Source: a virus. Taken from it: 41,832 bases of DNA. This document shows positions 24,708-32,486 of the stretch, piece by piece; positions within the stretch are counted from its first letter, which is position 1; each line of letters starts with the position of its first letter. The notes beneath the pieces were generated by a model, which worked only from the letters and a program-made list of their open reading frames with translations, ran no database searches and was not told where the DNA came from. The translations under genes were made by a program, and so were the position numbers. The stretch is from IMG/VR virus record IMGVR_UViG_3300036835_000598, positions 1 through 41,832 of that record; one strand, written 5' to 3'.

Positions 24708-24742
24708 TCCAGGGTGCCATGATCCAGGGTGCCATGATCCAG
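24705..24742 (+). repeat. 15-bp tandem repeat over the D stop codon
   Basis: TGATCCAGGGTGCCA occurs twice and again in part (24735-24742). The first copy begins with the TGA stop of D. The repeat contains ATG codons for a tiny reading frame. Confidence 0.8.
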
Positions 24743-24784
24743 TTCAACCCAGAAAACCAGCCGCCATTGGAGCAACCCCGATGA
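24719..24784 (+). CDS. possible 21-codon leader peptide
   Basis: MIQGAMIQFNPENQPPLEQPR runs to a TGA that overlaps the next ATG (ATGA at 24781-24784). It may couple translation of the AT-hook gene to that of D. The ribosome site (CAGGG) is weak and the frame is partly made of the tandem repeat, so it may be chance. Confidence 0.25.
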   Translation: MIQGAMIQFNPENQPPLEQPR

Positions 24785-25305
24785 AAAAATCCGACACAGG
24801 CACCGGCCAGGCGCGCCGCAAGCGCAAGCCTGCAGCCCGCAACACGCCAGGCCGGCGCCGCGCCGCCAAAGAGACCGCATCGGCGAGGCTCGGCGCCGGC
24901 GCAAAGCCCGGCGTCGCCGCGGCGCTGCGCTCGGCGGGCAACTGGGTGCGCACCGCCATCGCCGTCGCCCTGCCCAAGCGTTCCACTTCCAGAGAGGACA
25001 CCAGCATGACTGACGTGATCGTTCCGGTCCGCAAGCGCGGCCGCCCGAAGGGCTCCAAGGACAAGCAGCCGCGCAAGCGCCGCACGCGTGCGGAGATCGC
25101 CGCAGCCCGCGCCGCGGCCGTTTTCGAGCCGGAGCCGGCGCGCGTCGTGGCGCTGGAGAGCCGGCGGCCGCGTCGGCGCAAGGCCGGCGCGCAGGAGAAC
25201 GGCGCCGGCGGCAGCCTCACCGAGGCCACGCAGAAGGCCGCGCGCGGTCGCAGGCGCAGCGCGGCTGCGGACAGCGGCCAGGCCGATCTGGGCGCGCAGC
25301 CATGA
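24781..25305 (+). CDS. basic AT-hook-like DNA-binding protein
   Basis: A 174-residue, very Lys/Arg/Ala-rich protein. KRGRPKGSKDKQPRKRRT is an AT-hook-like motif (GRP core) that would bind the minor groove. An internal ATG at 25006 has a strong AGAGAGGA and would give a 99-residue form starting MTDVIVPVRKRGRPKG. The N-terminal ~75 residues are disordered and basic. GGAG lies before the first ATG. In P2, the ogr activator follows D; this protein is not Ogr-like (no Cys2-Cys2), but its position could fit a late regulator. Confidence 0.65.
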   Translation: MKKSDTGTGQARRKRKPAARNTPGRRRAAKETASARLGAGAKPGVAAALRSAGNWVRTAIAVALPKRSTSREDTSMTDVIVPVRKRGRPKGSKDKQPRKRRTRAEIAAARAAAVFEPEPARVVALESRRPRRRKAGAQENGAGGSLTEATQKAARGRRRSAAADSGQADLGAQP

Positions 25306-25607
25306 GCGACCAGCCTCAGTTCGACGAGCAGGCGCAGAAGGACGTGGCGCGCGCGCTCATGATATGCGCAGCGATCCTGCTGCTCGTATCGTTCTACCTC
25401 GCCATCGGCGGGCTCATGCATCTCGTGCTGATGGGCTCGGCCGATATCGCCTGGACGCATGTCGGCTCCATCGTCTGCTTCCTCGCCTGGCCGGCCATGC
25501 TGGTATCCATCGCCTGCGTTGGCATGCTCGTCGGCCGGGCGATCGCCGGCGCGCTCGAACTCGGGCGGCGCGCGGTCAACCTCATCGTCGGCAAGCGCAA
25601 GGCCTGA
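25302..25607 (+). CDS. small membrane protein, holin candidate
   Basis: A 101-residue protein with two hydrophobic segments, about residues 19-47 (ALMICAAILLLVSFYLAIGG) and 52-85 (THVGSIVCFLAWPAMLVSIA), and a basic end (VGKRKA). Its ATG overlaps the previous stop (ATGA). Size and place fit a holin near the endolysin, but the segments could equally be a general membrane protein. Confidence 0.6.
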   Translation: MSDQPQFDEQAQKDVARALMICAAILLLVSFYLAIGGLMHLVLMGSADIAWTHVGSIVCFLAWPAMLVSIACVGMLVGRAIAGALELGRRAVNLIVGKRKA

Positions 25608-25633
25608 TCTCAAGCGCTGGCGCTGCCCCTCCC

Positions 25634-25675
25634 GGCGTGGCCCTGGCGTGGCCCTGGCGTGGTCTGGCGTGGCCA
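25634..25675 (+). repeat. GGCGTGGCCCT tandem repeat
   Basis: Two exact 11-bp copies are followed by one 10-bp variant and a partial copy. GGCGTGGCC occurs again at 25732-25740. The repeat fills part of the 193-bp gap between the membrane and next gene. Confidence 0.75.
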
Positions 25676-25732
25676 CCACAGAGTGGCCCGCAAGTGACGC
25701 CCGCCGATATTTCCTTTCGTCGTCGAAGACTG

Positions 25733-25766
25733 GCGTGGCCGGAGCGCTTTGCGAAGCCGGCCACGC
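25733..25766 (+). terminator. hairpin in the same gap
   Basis: GCGTGGCCGG and CCGGCCACGC form a 10-bp perfect stem with a 14-base loop, but no T-run follows. Function may be transcript pausing. Confidence 0.45.
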
Positions 25767-25800
25767 AGTCTAGCGTGGTGAGATCCCCGGAGAAACGAGA

Positions 25801-26097
25801 ATGGCTGCCGCAACGCAGATTACTGCGCCGCCCGGCGTGTGGACGCAGCACGATCCGACCGGCCCCAAGGCCGTGCGCATCCAGAACCTGTCGACTTCGG
25901 TGCCCGTGCGCATAGCCGTCCAGGTGGCTGAGCCGATCGACGCGGACGGCTATGCGGTGATGGGCCCGGACGCCCTCACCGACATGTATGCCGAGGAATA
26001 CAACGTCGGCGCCGGCGAGAGCGTCTGGCTGAGGCCGCACGACCATTCCGGCCTGTCGGCAACCGTGTCGCTCATGCCCGTGTCCGACGTGCCGTGA
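25801..26097 (+). CDS. small hypothetical protein, probable virion part
   Basis: A 98-residue beta-rich protein (MAAATQITAPPGVWTQHDPT, RIQNLSTSVPVRIAVQVAEP, GESVWLRPHDHSGLSATVSL). It has no signal or membrane segment. GGAG lies 8 bases before the ATG. It precedes the endolysin in the same direction; its structure would suit a small decoration protein, but no family is recognised. Confidence 0.6.
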   Translation: MAAATQITAPPGVWTQHDPTGPKAVRIQNLSTSVPVRIAVQVAEPIDADGYAVMGPDALTDMYAEEYNVGAGESVWLRPHDHSGLSATVSLMPVSDVP

Positions 26098-26119
26098 CGG
26101 CCGGACCCAAGGTCATTCC

Positions 26120-27670
26120 ATGCCGATCACCAAGGACCAGCTGAAGAAGGTCGCTCCGCGCCCCAGCCAGGCCGCCAAGGCCAGGATCTGGGACGCCTAC
26201 GTGGACGCGATCGTCTCTCCTGCCGGCCACGCTGCCATGGCCGAGTTCGGCATCGAGACCGGCCGCGACGTCTGCCACTTCATCGCCAATATCGCCGAGG
26301 AGACCGGCGGCTTTACCATCGTTGCGGAGAGCGGCGCCTATACCGCTCCGCGCATCATGGAGGTCTTCGGCGTCGGCAGGCACTCGGCCAAGGTGACCGA
26401 GGCCGAGGCGCGCGTGTTCGCCGCGATGGCGATGCCGAAGCGCGAGATGGAGCTGTTCGAGCGCGTCTACGGGCTCGGCAATCCGAAGAAGGCCGCCGAG
26501 CTCGGCAACACCAGGATCGGGGACGGCTGGCGCTTCAAGGGCCGCTCCAATCTGCAGACGACGGGCAAGTCCGCGTACGCGGCCGTCGGCAGGCACATCG
26601 GCGTCGACCTGGTCGCCAAGCCGGAGCTGCTCGAGGACCCGGTCAACGGCCTGCGCGCCGCCGGCTGGGAGTGGCGCGAGAAGGGATGCGGCACCTATGC
26701 GCGCCAGGATAATGCGCGCATGGTGCGCCGCCTGATCAACGGCGGCTACAACGGCATCGACGTGGTCGAGGCCTATCTCGCCAAGGCCAAGAAGCAATGG
26801 TGGGAGATCCCCACCGTCATCGATCCCGCGCTGGCGCCGCCGGCGGCCGTCGAGGTGCCGGTCGCTGCCGTGCCTGCCGGCAAGACGGCGCCCGCTGCAC
26901 AGACATCCGCTCAGGCAGCCGCTATCGCCATGTCGGTAGCGGTTCCCGGCGCGTCGGTCGCTGTTGCGGCGGCCGTTCCAGCTGCGCCAGTTGCACCGGC
27001 GCCAGTTCCGGGCGCGCCAGCCCCGGCGCCGGTCTCGCCGGCTGCCACCTATATCGCCGAGCATCTGCGGCCCGGCGATGTCGGTGCGGCCGTCAAGGGC
27101 TTGCAGACCGAGCTGTCGCGGCTGGGCTACTGGACCGGCGACATCGACGGCGACTTCGGGCCGCGCACCGTCGAGGCGCTGCTGGCCTTCAAGGCCGACC
27201 CGCGCCATAACCCGCCGCTGCCGCTCGACACCGAGGTCGACCCCGCGGTCTGGGCGGCGCTGATCGTGGCCAAGCCCCGTGACATGGGGCCAAGGGCGCT
27301 GATCACGCCGGCGGAGGCCGTTCAGCGCTCGGAGGCCGCGAGCATGTTCGCCAGCATCGGCTCGTGGGGCAGGGCGATCTACCGCACCGTGCTGGCGTTC
27401 TTCGGCATCGACGTGACCAGCCAGGCAGCCGGTATCGACCTCCTCGACGTCGTGACGACCAATGCCGGCAAGCTCGCTGCGTTCCTGGCCAAGCTGGACC
27501 TCCCCGCGGGCCTCGCGAGCCCGCATGTGCTGCTTCTGATCGGCCTCGCGATTATTGCCTCGGCCGGCTGGGTCATCGCGCGTCGCGCGAGCTTCGGTCT
27601 CAAAGCCAAGGTCAAGGATATCCGCGCCGGCGCCGTGCTCGGCACCGCCATCCCTGCACAGTCCGCATAA
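26120..27670 (+). CDS. GH19 endolysin with peptidoglycan-binding and membrane domains
   Basis: A 516-residue lysis enzyme. Residues about 1-215 are a glycoside hydrolase 19 lysozyme-type domain: HFIANIAEETGGF (candidate catalytic Glu61), a second Glu70, WRFKGRSNLQTTGK and RRLINGGYNG. A 90-residue Ala/Pro linker follows. Residues about 310-382 are a PG_binding_1 domain (AAVKGLQTELSRLGYWTGDI, DGDFGPRTVEALLAF). Near the C-terminus, residues 468-488 (HVLLLIGLAIIASAGWVIA) form a membrane segment. GH19 phage endolysins usually lack such a C-terminal anchor. No N-terminal signal is seen; release is probably via a holin. Confidence 0.9.
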   Translation: MPITKDQLKKVAPRPSQAAKARIWDAYVDAIVSPAGHAAMAEFGIETGRDVCHFIANIAEETGGFTIVAESGAYTAPRIMEVFGVGRHSAKVTEAEARVFAAMAMPKREMELFERVYGLGNPKKAAELGNTRIGDGWRFKGRSNLQTTGKSAYAAVGRHIGVDLVAKPELLEDPVNGLRAAGWEWREKGCGTYARQDNARMVRRLINGGYNGIDVVEAYLAKAKKQWWEIPTVIDPALAPPAAVEVPVAAVPAGKTAPAAQTSAQAAAIAMSVAVPGASVAVAAAVPAAPVAPAPVPGAPAPAPVSPAATYIAEHLRPGDVGAAVKGLQTELSRLGYWTGDIDGDFGPRTVEALLAFKADPRHNPPLPLDTEVDPAVWAALIVAKPRDMGPRALITPAEAVQRSEAASMFASIGSWGRAIYRTVLAFFGIDVTSQAAGIDLLDVVTTNAGKLAAFLAKLDLPAGLASPHVLLLIGLAIIASAGWVIARRASFGLKAKVKDIRAGAVLGTAIPAQSA

Positions 27671-27682
27671 GGGGATACCCCC

Positions 27683-28189
27683 ATGCTGTTCTTGAGGACC
27701 TGGGCCATCAGGCTCATCCATGCCATCCGCCACATGCTCGGCCTCAGCGCGTCCGCAAAGCTGACGCGCGAGTTCGCTTCCTTCCCGGACCGCCGGCCTG
27801 GTCGCAGGGATGACGACCGGGCCGATGCAGCCATGATCGCCGTGAACGTCTCCGCGTCGCCGTGGTCGCGACTGCTGTTCTGGGTCACCGTCATTGCGCT
27901 CGTTCTCGCGGTCGCAGCCGTGCCGCTCGCGCGCTGGGATGCCGCCAGGAAGCGCGATCAGTGGTGGATCTCCGAGCTCAAGACCAAGCGGCTCGCGGTC
28001 CAGACCCTCATCAAGGACGCCAACATCGACGTCGACGCGGCCGACGCCGCGGCGATCGCCGCGCTCGATGCCGAGATTGCCGATGCCATGATGACCAACA
28101 ACATCAGGAAGACCCTCGATGCGCCGATCTCCGACGCTTGCACTCGGTGCCGCATTCCTATTGTGCGTGTGCGCCGGGTGCAGCAGTAA
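27683..28189 (+). CDS. Rz: inner-membrane spanin (Rz-like)
   Basis: A 168-residue protein with one membrane segment (about residues 63-83, RLLFWVTVIALVLAVAAVPL) and a helical, periplasm-facing rest (KRDQWWISELKTKRLAVQTL). Its end contains the start of an overlapping lipoprotein gene in another frame, the usual Rz/Rz1 arrangement. The first ~60 residues would be cytoplasmic, longer than normal; an ATG at 27833 gives a classical short N-terminus. AAGGGG supports 27683. With Rz1 it would fuse inner and outer membranes in the last step of lysis. Confidence 0.8.
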   Translation: MLFLRTWAIRLIHAIRHMLGLSASAKLTREFASFPDRRPGRRDDDRADAAMIAVNVSASPWSRLLFWVTVIALVLAVAAVPLARWDAARKRDQWWISELKTKRLAVQTLIKDANIDVDAADAAAIAALDAEIADAMMTNNIRKTLDAPISDACTRCRIPIVRVRRVQQ

Positions 28190-28442
28190 GCCCAGCGTGG
28201 TGGTTCACCCTGTCTCGCTGCGCAACGTACCCGCGAAGCTGACGGCCGATACGGGCGTCCTCGACTGCGACGGCGCGTCGGCCGACAGGAGCGACGACAC
28301 CGTCGGCGTGGCCGATCTCCTCGCCAGCAACAGCTGCTGGCGCGACCAGGCTTTCGAGCATCACGCGCGGTTCCGGGCGCTCGTCAAGGCCGTCCGCGCC
28401 CGCCAGGCCGCCGCTGCGAAGCTGGCCAAGTCGGCCAAATGA
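28119..28442 (+). CDS. Rz1: outer-membrane spanin lipoprotein (Rz1-like)
   Basis: A 107-residue lipoprotein beginning MRRSPTLALGAAFLLCVCAG, with a Cys at position 21 as the likely lipid site. It starts inside the Rz-like gene, +1 frame, and runs 253 bases past its stop. Rz1 proteins are often shorter and Pro-rich; this one is not Pro-rich, but overlap and lipobox fit. GGAAG precedes the ATG. Confidence 0.77.
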   Translation: MRRSPTLALGAAFLLCVCAGCSSKPSVVVHPVSLRNVPAKLTADTGVLDCDGASADRSDDTVGVADLLASNSCWRDQAFEHHARFRALVKAVRARQAAAAKLAKSAK

Positions 28443-28556
28443 TTTTCGGCGGCCGGCGATCGCGATGATCCCGGGCGCCGCCCGCACGTTTGTTTCACCT
28501 CATTTGCAACGGGACGATTTGGAGCGCTGCTCCATTGGGGAGAAGAAGGATGCTGC

Positions 28557-28952
28557 ATGGCGCGCATACGCAAGCGGCCGCCGCCACCGGCCACGGACGG
28601 GTTCAGCCTGCCGAACGGAAGCGGCGGAATCATCGGCGAGATCAGGGAACGCCTGGCGACAATCGAGCTGAGCTTGCGCTACCAGGCGCAGGACCTGAGC
28701 GCATGGCAAAGCCGAATGGAGCAGCGCCTGGCCGCGCTCGAGGGCGTCGACGGGGAGACGCTGGCGAAGCTGGGGCCGGTGCTGGAGTCGTTCCACCGCT
28801 GGCAGGTGTTCAAGCAGTGGGTGCGAAAGGTGCTGCAGACCGTCGCCGTGCCGGTGCTCGTGTACCTCGCGGCAAGCGGAAGCCTCAGCTTCGAGAGTCT
28901 CGGCGTCGTCAAGGAACTGCTCGGCATCTTCAGACTGCTTGGGCACGGCTGA
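28557..28952 (+). CDS. coiled-coil membrane protein, unknown
   Basis: A 131-residue protein with a basic start (MARIRKRPPPPATDG), a heptad-like middle (REIRERLATIELS-type, SRMEQRLAALEGVDG) and one hydrophobic segment around residues 95-112 (VLQTVAVPVLVYLAASGSL). GGAGAAGAAGGA precedes the ATG. It could be a holin helper or an exclusion protein; nothing decides. Confidence 0.6.
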   Translation: MARIRKRPPPPATDGFSLPNGSGGIIGEIRERLATIELSLRYQAQDLSAWQSRMEQRLAALEGVDGETLAKLGPVLESFHRWQVFKQWVRKVLQTVAVPVLVYLAASGSLSFESLGVVKELLGIFRLLGHG

Positions 28953-29095
28953 TGGCCTGGCGCAGCAGGACGCTGGGCGACGGCTGGCTCGGCCGCATCC
29001 TGTTGCCGAACGACATGCCGGCAGTCGCATTCCGTGCGGCGTGCATCGCCGCGCTGGTGATCGCCGTGATCCGCGAGATCGCGATCGTGCCCTGA
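28952..29095 (+). CDS. 47-residue membrane protein
   Basis: A small protein, MAWRSRTLGDGWLGRILL onward, with one hydrophobic segment near the C-terminus (FRAACIAALVIAVI). Its ATG overlaps the previous stop (TGATG), supporting translation. Possibly a holin, antiholin or partner of the preceding protein. Confidence 0.5.
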   Translation: MAWRSRTLGDGWLGRILLPNDMPAVAFRAACIAALVIAVIREIAIVP

Positions 29096-29133
29096 AGGGG
29101 CAGGCCCCACGTTTTCGAAATCTGGTGACGATC

Positions 29134-29364
29134 ATGGCGCACGAATTGGCGTGCGAATTGACGCACGAGGAGCGCAGGCAGCTCGCGCTCGCGTTCATCG
29201 AGCGTGAGACCGCAGCCGGCAACCTCCACATCGGCTACCGGGAGATTGCCGCGCACCTGACCGAGGAGACGGGCAGGGCGCATACGCCCGGCATGGTGGC
29301 CGGCCTGCTGTCGCGCTACGGCAAGCGCAAGCATCGCGCCGGCGAAACCGAACTCACAACCTGA
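29134..29364 (+). CDS. small helical protein, HTH-like
   Basis: A 76-residue protein (MAHELACELTHEERRQLALA) with GYREIAAHLTEETGRAHTPG, which resembles a helix-turn-helix. GGTGA precedes the ATG at 29134. It is the last plus-strand gene before a terminator, so it belongs to the lysis-region transcript. Confidence 0.6.
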   Translation: MAHELACELTHEERRQLALAFIERETAAGNLHIGYREIAAHLTEETGRAHTPGMVAGLLSRYGKRKHRAGETELTT

Positions 29365-29395
29365 ATTCTCCGCTCTCCCCAGACGGAGAACACTT

Positions 29396-29434
29396 GGCCT
29401 CACGCCCTCCCGTTTTCGGGCGTGGGGCCTTTTC
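29396..29434. terminator. terminator between convergent transcripts
   Basis: GGCCTCACGCCC and GGGCGTGGGGCC pair with one wobble over a ten-base loop, followed by TTTTCC. It lies between the plus-strand end at 29364 and the minus-strand gene at 29453. Confidence 0.8.
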
Positions 29435-29452
29435 CATTTGTGGGCCTGTCGC

Positions 29453-29716
29453 TCAGCTGTCGCTCAGCAGTTCGTGGGCGGCTGCCTGCATCTCGCCGAT
29501 GAAGCTGTTGGCCTTGCGCCACCATGCCTTGGAGCGCGGCTGCGGCAGGACGTTGCTGCCGTCCTTCAGGTCCCGAAGCCAGCAGGCGGAGATCATGACG
29601 GACGGTTCGTTGTTCGGCGTCAGCATGCGCACGTCGGCGGTGTCTTCGATGATCTCGACAATGTGTCCCACGCCGGATGGCGTGACGACCCGGTCTCCAA
29701 CCATCCACTTCCGCAT
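29453..29716 (-). CDS. small SH3/KOW-like hypothetical protein
   Basis: An 87-residue protein beginning MRKWMVGDRVVTPSGVGHIV, with EIIEDTADVRMLTP and a helical C-terminus. The first half resembles a small SH3-like barrel of the CarD/KOW kind, but this is a visual guess. GGGAGGG precedes the ATG. Confidence 0.55.
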   Translation of the reverse strand: MRKWMVGDRVVTPSGVGHIVEIIEDTADVRMLTPNNEPSVMISACWLRDLKDGSNVLPQPRSKAWWRKANSFIGEMQAAAHELLSDS

Positions 29717-29743
29717 CTCAGGCTGCCCTCCCGCTCCATCCGC

Positions 29744-30049
29744 TTAGAGCAGCGGCGCGTCCGGATCCTCGCGGTGCCGGACGAAATATTCGTCGAAATG
29801 GTAGCGCTCGATCTGGCGTTTGCGCTGTCGCTTGCGGCGCGCGTTGCTTGCCGCGCAGCGCTCGTCCTCCTCGCGGTCGAGCGCGTCGGCGCTGGCCTGG
29901 GCCGACGCTTCGCTCTTGTGGCTCTCGATCGGCCAGATGCCGGCGTCGTCGGACTTGAAGACGATCCATGGCCTGGCCGGCGAGCCGGTGTCCATCTCGA
30001 TGACGCGGACGACGATCCCGTCACCTCGGCCGACGACCTTGATGCCCAT
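29744..30049 (-). CDS. hypothetical basic protein
   Basis: A 101-residue protein (MGIKVVGRGDGIVVRVIEMD) with a charged middle and RKRQRKRQIERYHFDEYFV. GGAG seven bases upstream fixes the start at 30049. It overlaps the end of the dCTP deaminase gene by 29 bases, so they are probably co-transcribed. Confidence 0.55.
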   Translation of the reverse strand: MGIKVVGRGDGIVVRVIEMDTGSPARPWIVFKSDDAGIWPIESHKSEASAQASADALDREEDERCAASNARRKRQRKRQIERYHFDEYFVRHREDPDAPLL

Positions 30050-30668
30050 CCGGGACTCCAATGATGTGCGGTTGAGCCACCGTGACGACCTGCGGCTTTC
30101 TCATTCCGAGCTCGAGCCCGCGCGGGCTGGCGCCGCCAGCGTGGCGCAACGTCACCGGTGATCGCGGCTGATCCTTGAGGATCGCCTGCACCGGTACGCG
30201 AGGCTGCTCGTTGTAGCGCCCCTTGTAGGGCAGGATCGTCGGCTTATCGAGCACCTCGAACTGGATCTCGACGATCGGGGTCCCGGACTTGATCTCGATG
30301 CGCTTGCCGCTGAAGTTGAACAGCTCCAGCGTGAGGTGCCCGGACCATCCCGGCTTGAGCGAGCCGAGGCCGACGATCATGCCGAGCCGCGACCAGGTCG
30401 ATTTGTCGATCAGGCGGCCGCTGAGGTCGGTCGGGATATCGAGCCATTCGAGCGTGACGCCCAGCGCGTAGCCGAGCGGCTCGACGACGACCGGCTGATC
30501 GCAGCGCACGACGTAGCCCGAGGCGTCGAGCCCGAAGCTCATCCCGTGCGCCAAGCCGTTCTCGTGGAACGGCTTAACCAGGGGGCGCTTGAAATGACGG
30601 GCTCTGATCGATTGCGCTGAGAGGATCACCAGCTTCACCCTTCTTTGTTTTTCGTCGGACAGGCTCAT
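30021..30668 (-). CDS. dcd: dCTP deaminase (Dcd-type)
   Basis: A 215-residue enzyme converting dCTP to dUTP (or dUMP in bifunctional types). Key stretch: DKSTWSRLGMIVGLGSLKPG then GHLTLELFN, giving Ser90, Arg94 and Glu115, equivalent to the E. coli Dcd Ser/Arg/Glu active site. YKGRYNEQ matches the tail of the nucleotide-binding fold. The last ~45 residues are an extension. Start MSLSDEK at 30668 with AGG upstream. A dUTPase gene lies upstream on the same strand, so this phage shapes the dUTP/dTTP pool. Confidence 0.87.
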   Translation of the reverse strand: MSLSDEKQRRVKLVILSAQSIRARHFKRPLVKPFHENGLAHGMSFGLDASGYVVRCDQPVVVEPLGYALGVTLEWLDIPTDLSGRLIDKSTWSRLGMIVGLGSLKPGWSGHLTLELFNFSGKRIEIKSGTPIVEIQFEVLDKPTILPYKGRYNEQPRVPVQAILKDQPRSPVTLRHAGGASPRGLELGMRKPQVVTVAQPHIIGVPDGHQGRRPR

Positions 30669-30819
30669 CTGGGACCTATGGGCCCATTTCGAGTCTACGG
30701 AGCGCCTGGCGGGCGGCACTGCCGGGCGTGGCGCGCGGCATTGACCCGTTGGGATCTCGCCGGCGCGTCAAACTGGACCCCGTCTCTGCTGGCCCCTCAT
30801 TCTCCCCGAGCGACGCCGG

Positions 30820-30853
30820 CAGGGGCGGGGCTTTTTTGCGTTTCAGGCCCCGC
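30820..30853 (+). terminator. plus-strand terminator without a plus-strand gene
   Basis: GCGGGGC and GCCCCGC flank TTTTTTGCGTTTCAG (30832-30846). A G-rich run preceding TTTTTTGCGTTTC is terminator-like in plus direction. Genes here are all minus strand. The sequence resembles the real terminator at 17592-17632. Confidence 0.4.
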
Positions 30854-30864
30854 TGCAGCGCCGG

Positions 30865-31305
30865 CTAGCTTCCGGTCGATCCGAACCCGGCCTCTCCGCG
30901 CTCGGTGGCGCTCAGCTCTGCCACCTCCTCGCTCGGCATGTAGAGGACAGGCGCAACGACGAGCTGTGCGATGCGATCTCCGCGCTTGATCTCGACCGGT
31001 GCCGGCCCGTTGTTGATAAGGGCGATCTTCAGTTCTCCGCGGTATGAGCTGTCGATCGTGCCTGGACTGTTCGCGATCATGAGTCCGGTCTTGCTTGCAA
31101 GCCCGCTGCGCGGCCGCACCTGGCCCTCGCAACCGGGCGGGAGCTCCATCGAGAAGCCGGTCGGGACGATCGTCGGGAGCCGCCCGGGCAGGACGACGAT
31201 TGGCTCATCGATGGCGGCACACAGGTCCATGCCGGCGTCGCCTGGCCTCGCATATCTCGGCAATGGCAGGTCCTTCGCGTGCGGCAGGCGCTTGAACTTC
31301 AGCAT
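30865..31305 (-). CDS. dut: dUTPase
   Basis: A 146-residue trimeric-type dUTP pyrophosphatase with all five motifs: I AGMDLCAA (24-31), II RPRSGLA (64-70), III GTIDSSYRGEL (82-92, catalytic Asp85), IV GDRIAQLV (109-116) and V RGEAGFGSTGS (136-146). It keeps uracil out of DNA and supplies dUMP for dTMP synthesis. GGAG lies 7 bases before the ATG. Confidence 0.95.
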   Translation of the reverse strand: MLKFKRLPHAKDLPLPRYARPGDAGMDLCAAIDEPIVVLPGRLPTIVPTGFSMELPPGCEGQVRPRSGLASKTGLMIANSPGTIDSSYRGELKIALINNGPAPVEIKRGDRIAQLVVAPVLYMPSEEVAELSATERGEAGFGSTGS

Positions 31306-31328
31306 GACCGTCTCCCCTGTGCAGAAAC

Positions 31329-31640
31329 CTACTGGTTTGCCCGCAGCGCGGCCGCGCGGGTCTTGCGCACAACCCTGGCGTCGAGCTTCATGATCTCCTC
31401 GGCGCCGTGCTCTGGAACCGGCTCGTCCTCGGAGCGAGGCGGTGTGTATGGATAGGCCTGGTCGCTGATTGCGCGCAGCTTCTCGATCAGCGCCTCGTAC
31501 TCAGCGATCCGTCCCTTGATGAATTTGCGGCGTGCGCCTGGCAGCTTCTTGAGATCGCGGATAGCGAGCGCCGCAGCCTCCATGGCGAGAGCGATATCGT
31601 CCCCGGTCAGGGTATTGGGGCGCACGCTGGCGTTGCTCAC
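31329..31640 (-). CDS. hypothetical helical protein
   Basis: A 103-residue protein with helical DIALAMEAAALAIRDLKKLP and FIKGRIAEYEALIEKLRAIS. The GTG start overlaps the previous stop (GTGA). It precedes dut in the same operon. Unknown. Confidence 0.6.
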   Translation of the reverse strand: MSNASVRPNTLTGDDIALAMEAAALAIRDLKKLPGARRKFIKGRIAEYEALIEKLRAISDQAYPYTPPRSEDEPVPEHGAEEIMKLDARVVRKTRAAALRANQ

Positions 31641-32416
31641 GGCTGCGGGCTCCCCGGCGCGGCGAGCGGCGGTGCGGCAGCTCCATTCCGAGCCTGGCTG
31701 TTCTCCGGCTGCCTGGTCCAGACGTAGTCATCCCAGCCGCCGTTTTTCACGCGCGAGGCGAGGCATGTTCCGACCATGATGCCGACGCCTTCGGGGATGC
31801 TGTTGCACTTGCCCGTCGAGATGCTGTAGGTGGCATCGTCGCCGCAGTTCCAGCTCGACTCTCCCTTGCCCGGGAACGGGATGCCGTCGGGCACGTCGAT
31901 CTGGACACGCTTCATGCTCCTGGCGAACCAGCGCGGCCGCTTCCACGTGCACTGGAGCAGTTTGGCAGCTGCGGGGTAGGAGCGCTCCGGCATCGGCACC
32001 AGGATGTCGCGCTCATCGATCACCGTCTGCTCGTATCGGGCCGGGCCCAGCAGAAACTCGACCACGTCGAAATGGCCGTCGCGCCAGCGCGGCACGTCGC
32101 TCGACCAATGGTGCGGATTGCGCCACAGCGACCAGGATACCGTGCCGCCGTGGACAGCGAGACTGACCTCGCGCCTTGGCTCCAGCTCCCCGCGTACCTT
32201 GAGCTGCAGCCACTTCGGCACGTTGGCGTGGATCGCCAGATAGAAGCCCGGCACGCCGATCGAGCCGCCCCAGCCCATCTCGTCGTTGTAGCCGAACCAG
32301 ATGCCCGTAAGCCACGTGCGCCAGCAGAGCTCGAACCTGATGCATCCGGTTGTGGCTGTGCTGTAGTTGAGCCAGGCCATGATCAGGCCGCGCTCGCGAT
32401 GGTGATGGAAGTACAT
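31637..32416 (-). CDS. hypothetical protein, conserved phage type
   Basis: A 259-residue protein (MYFHHHRERGLIMAW...) rich in Trp and Tyr, with beta-rich segments (WLQLKVRGELEPRREVSLAV) and a Pro/Ala-rich end. GGAGAGG supports ATG 32416. It lacks signal or membrane segments. I do not recognise it. Confidence 0.6.
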   Translation of the reverse strand: MYFHHHRERGLIMAWLNYSTATTGCIRFELCWRTWLTGIWFGYNDEMGWGGSIGVPGFYLAIHANVPKWLQLKVRGELEPRREVSLAVHGGTVSWSLWRNPHHWSSDVPRWRDGHFDVVEFLLGPARYEQTVIDERDILVPMPERSYPAAAKLLQCTWKRPRWFARSMKRVQIDVPDGIPFPGKGESSWNCGDDATYSISTGKCNSIPEGVGIMVGTCLASRVKNGGWDDYVWTRQPENSQARNGAAAPPLAAPGSPQP

Positions 32417-32460
32417 GGGGGGAAACCTCTCCGGCTTGCTCTCAGGCACAGCTTTCGGGC

Positions 32461-32486
32461 GCTGCTCTCATGCGCTGCTCTCATGC
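32461..32486. repeat. 13-bp tandem repeat over a stop codon
   Basis: GCTGCTCTCATGC occurs twice head to tail and includes the stop of the minus-strand gene at 32481. Confidence 0.75.
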
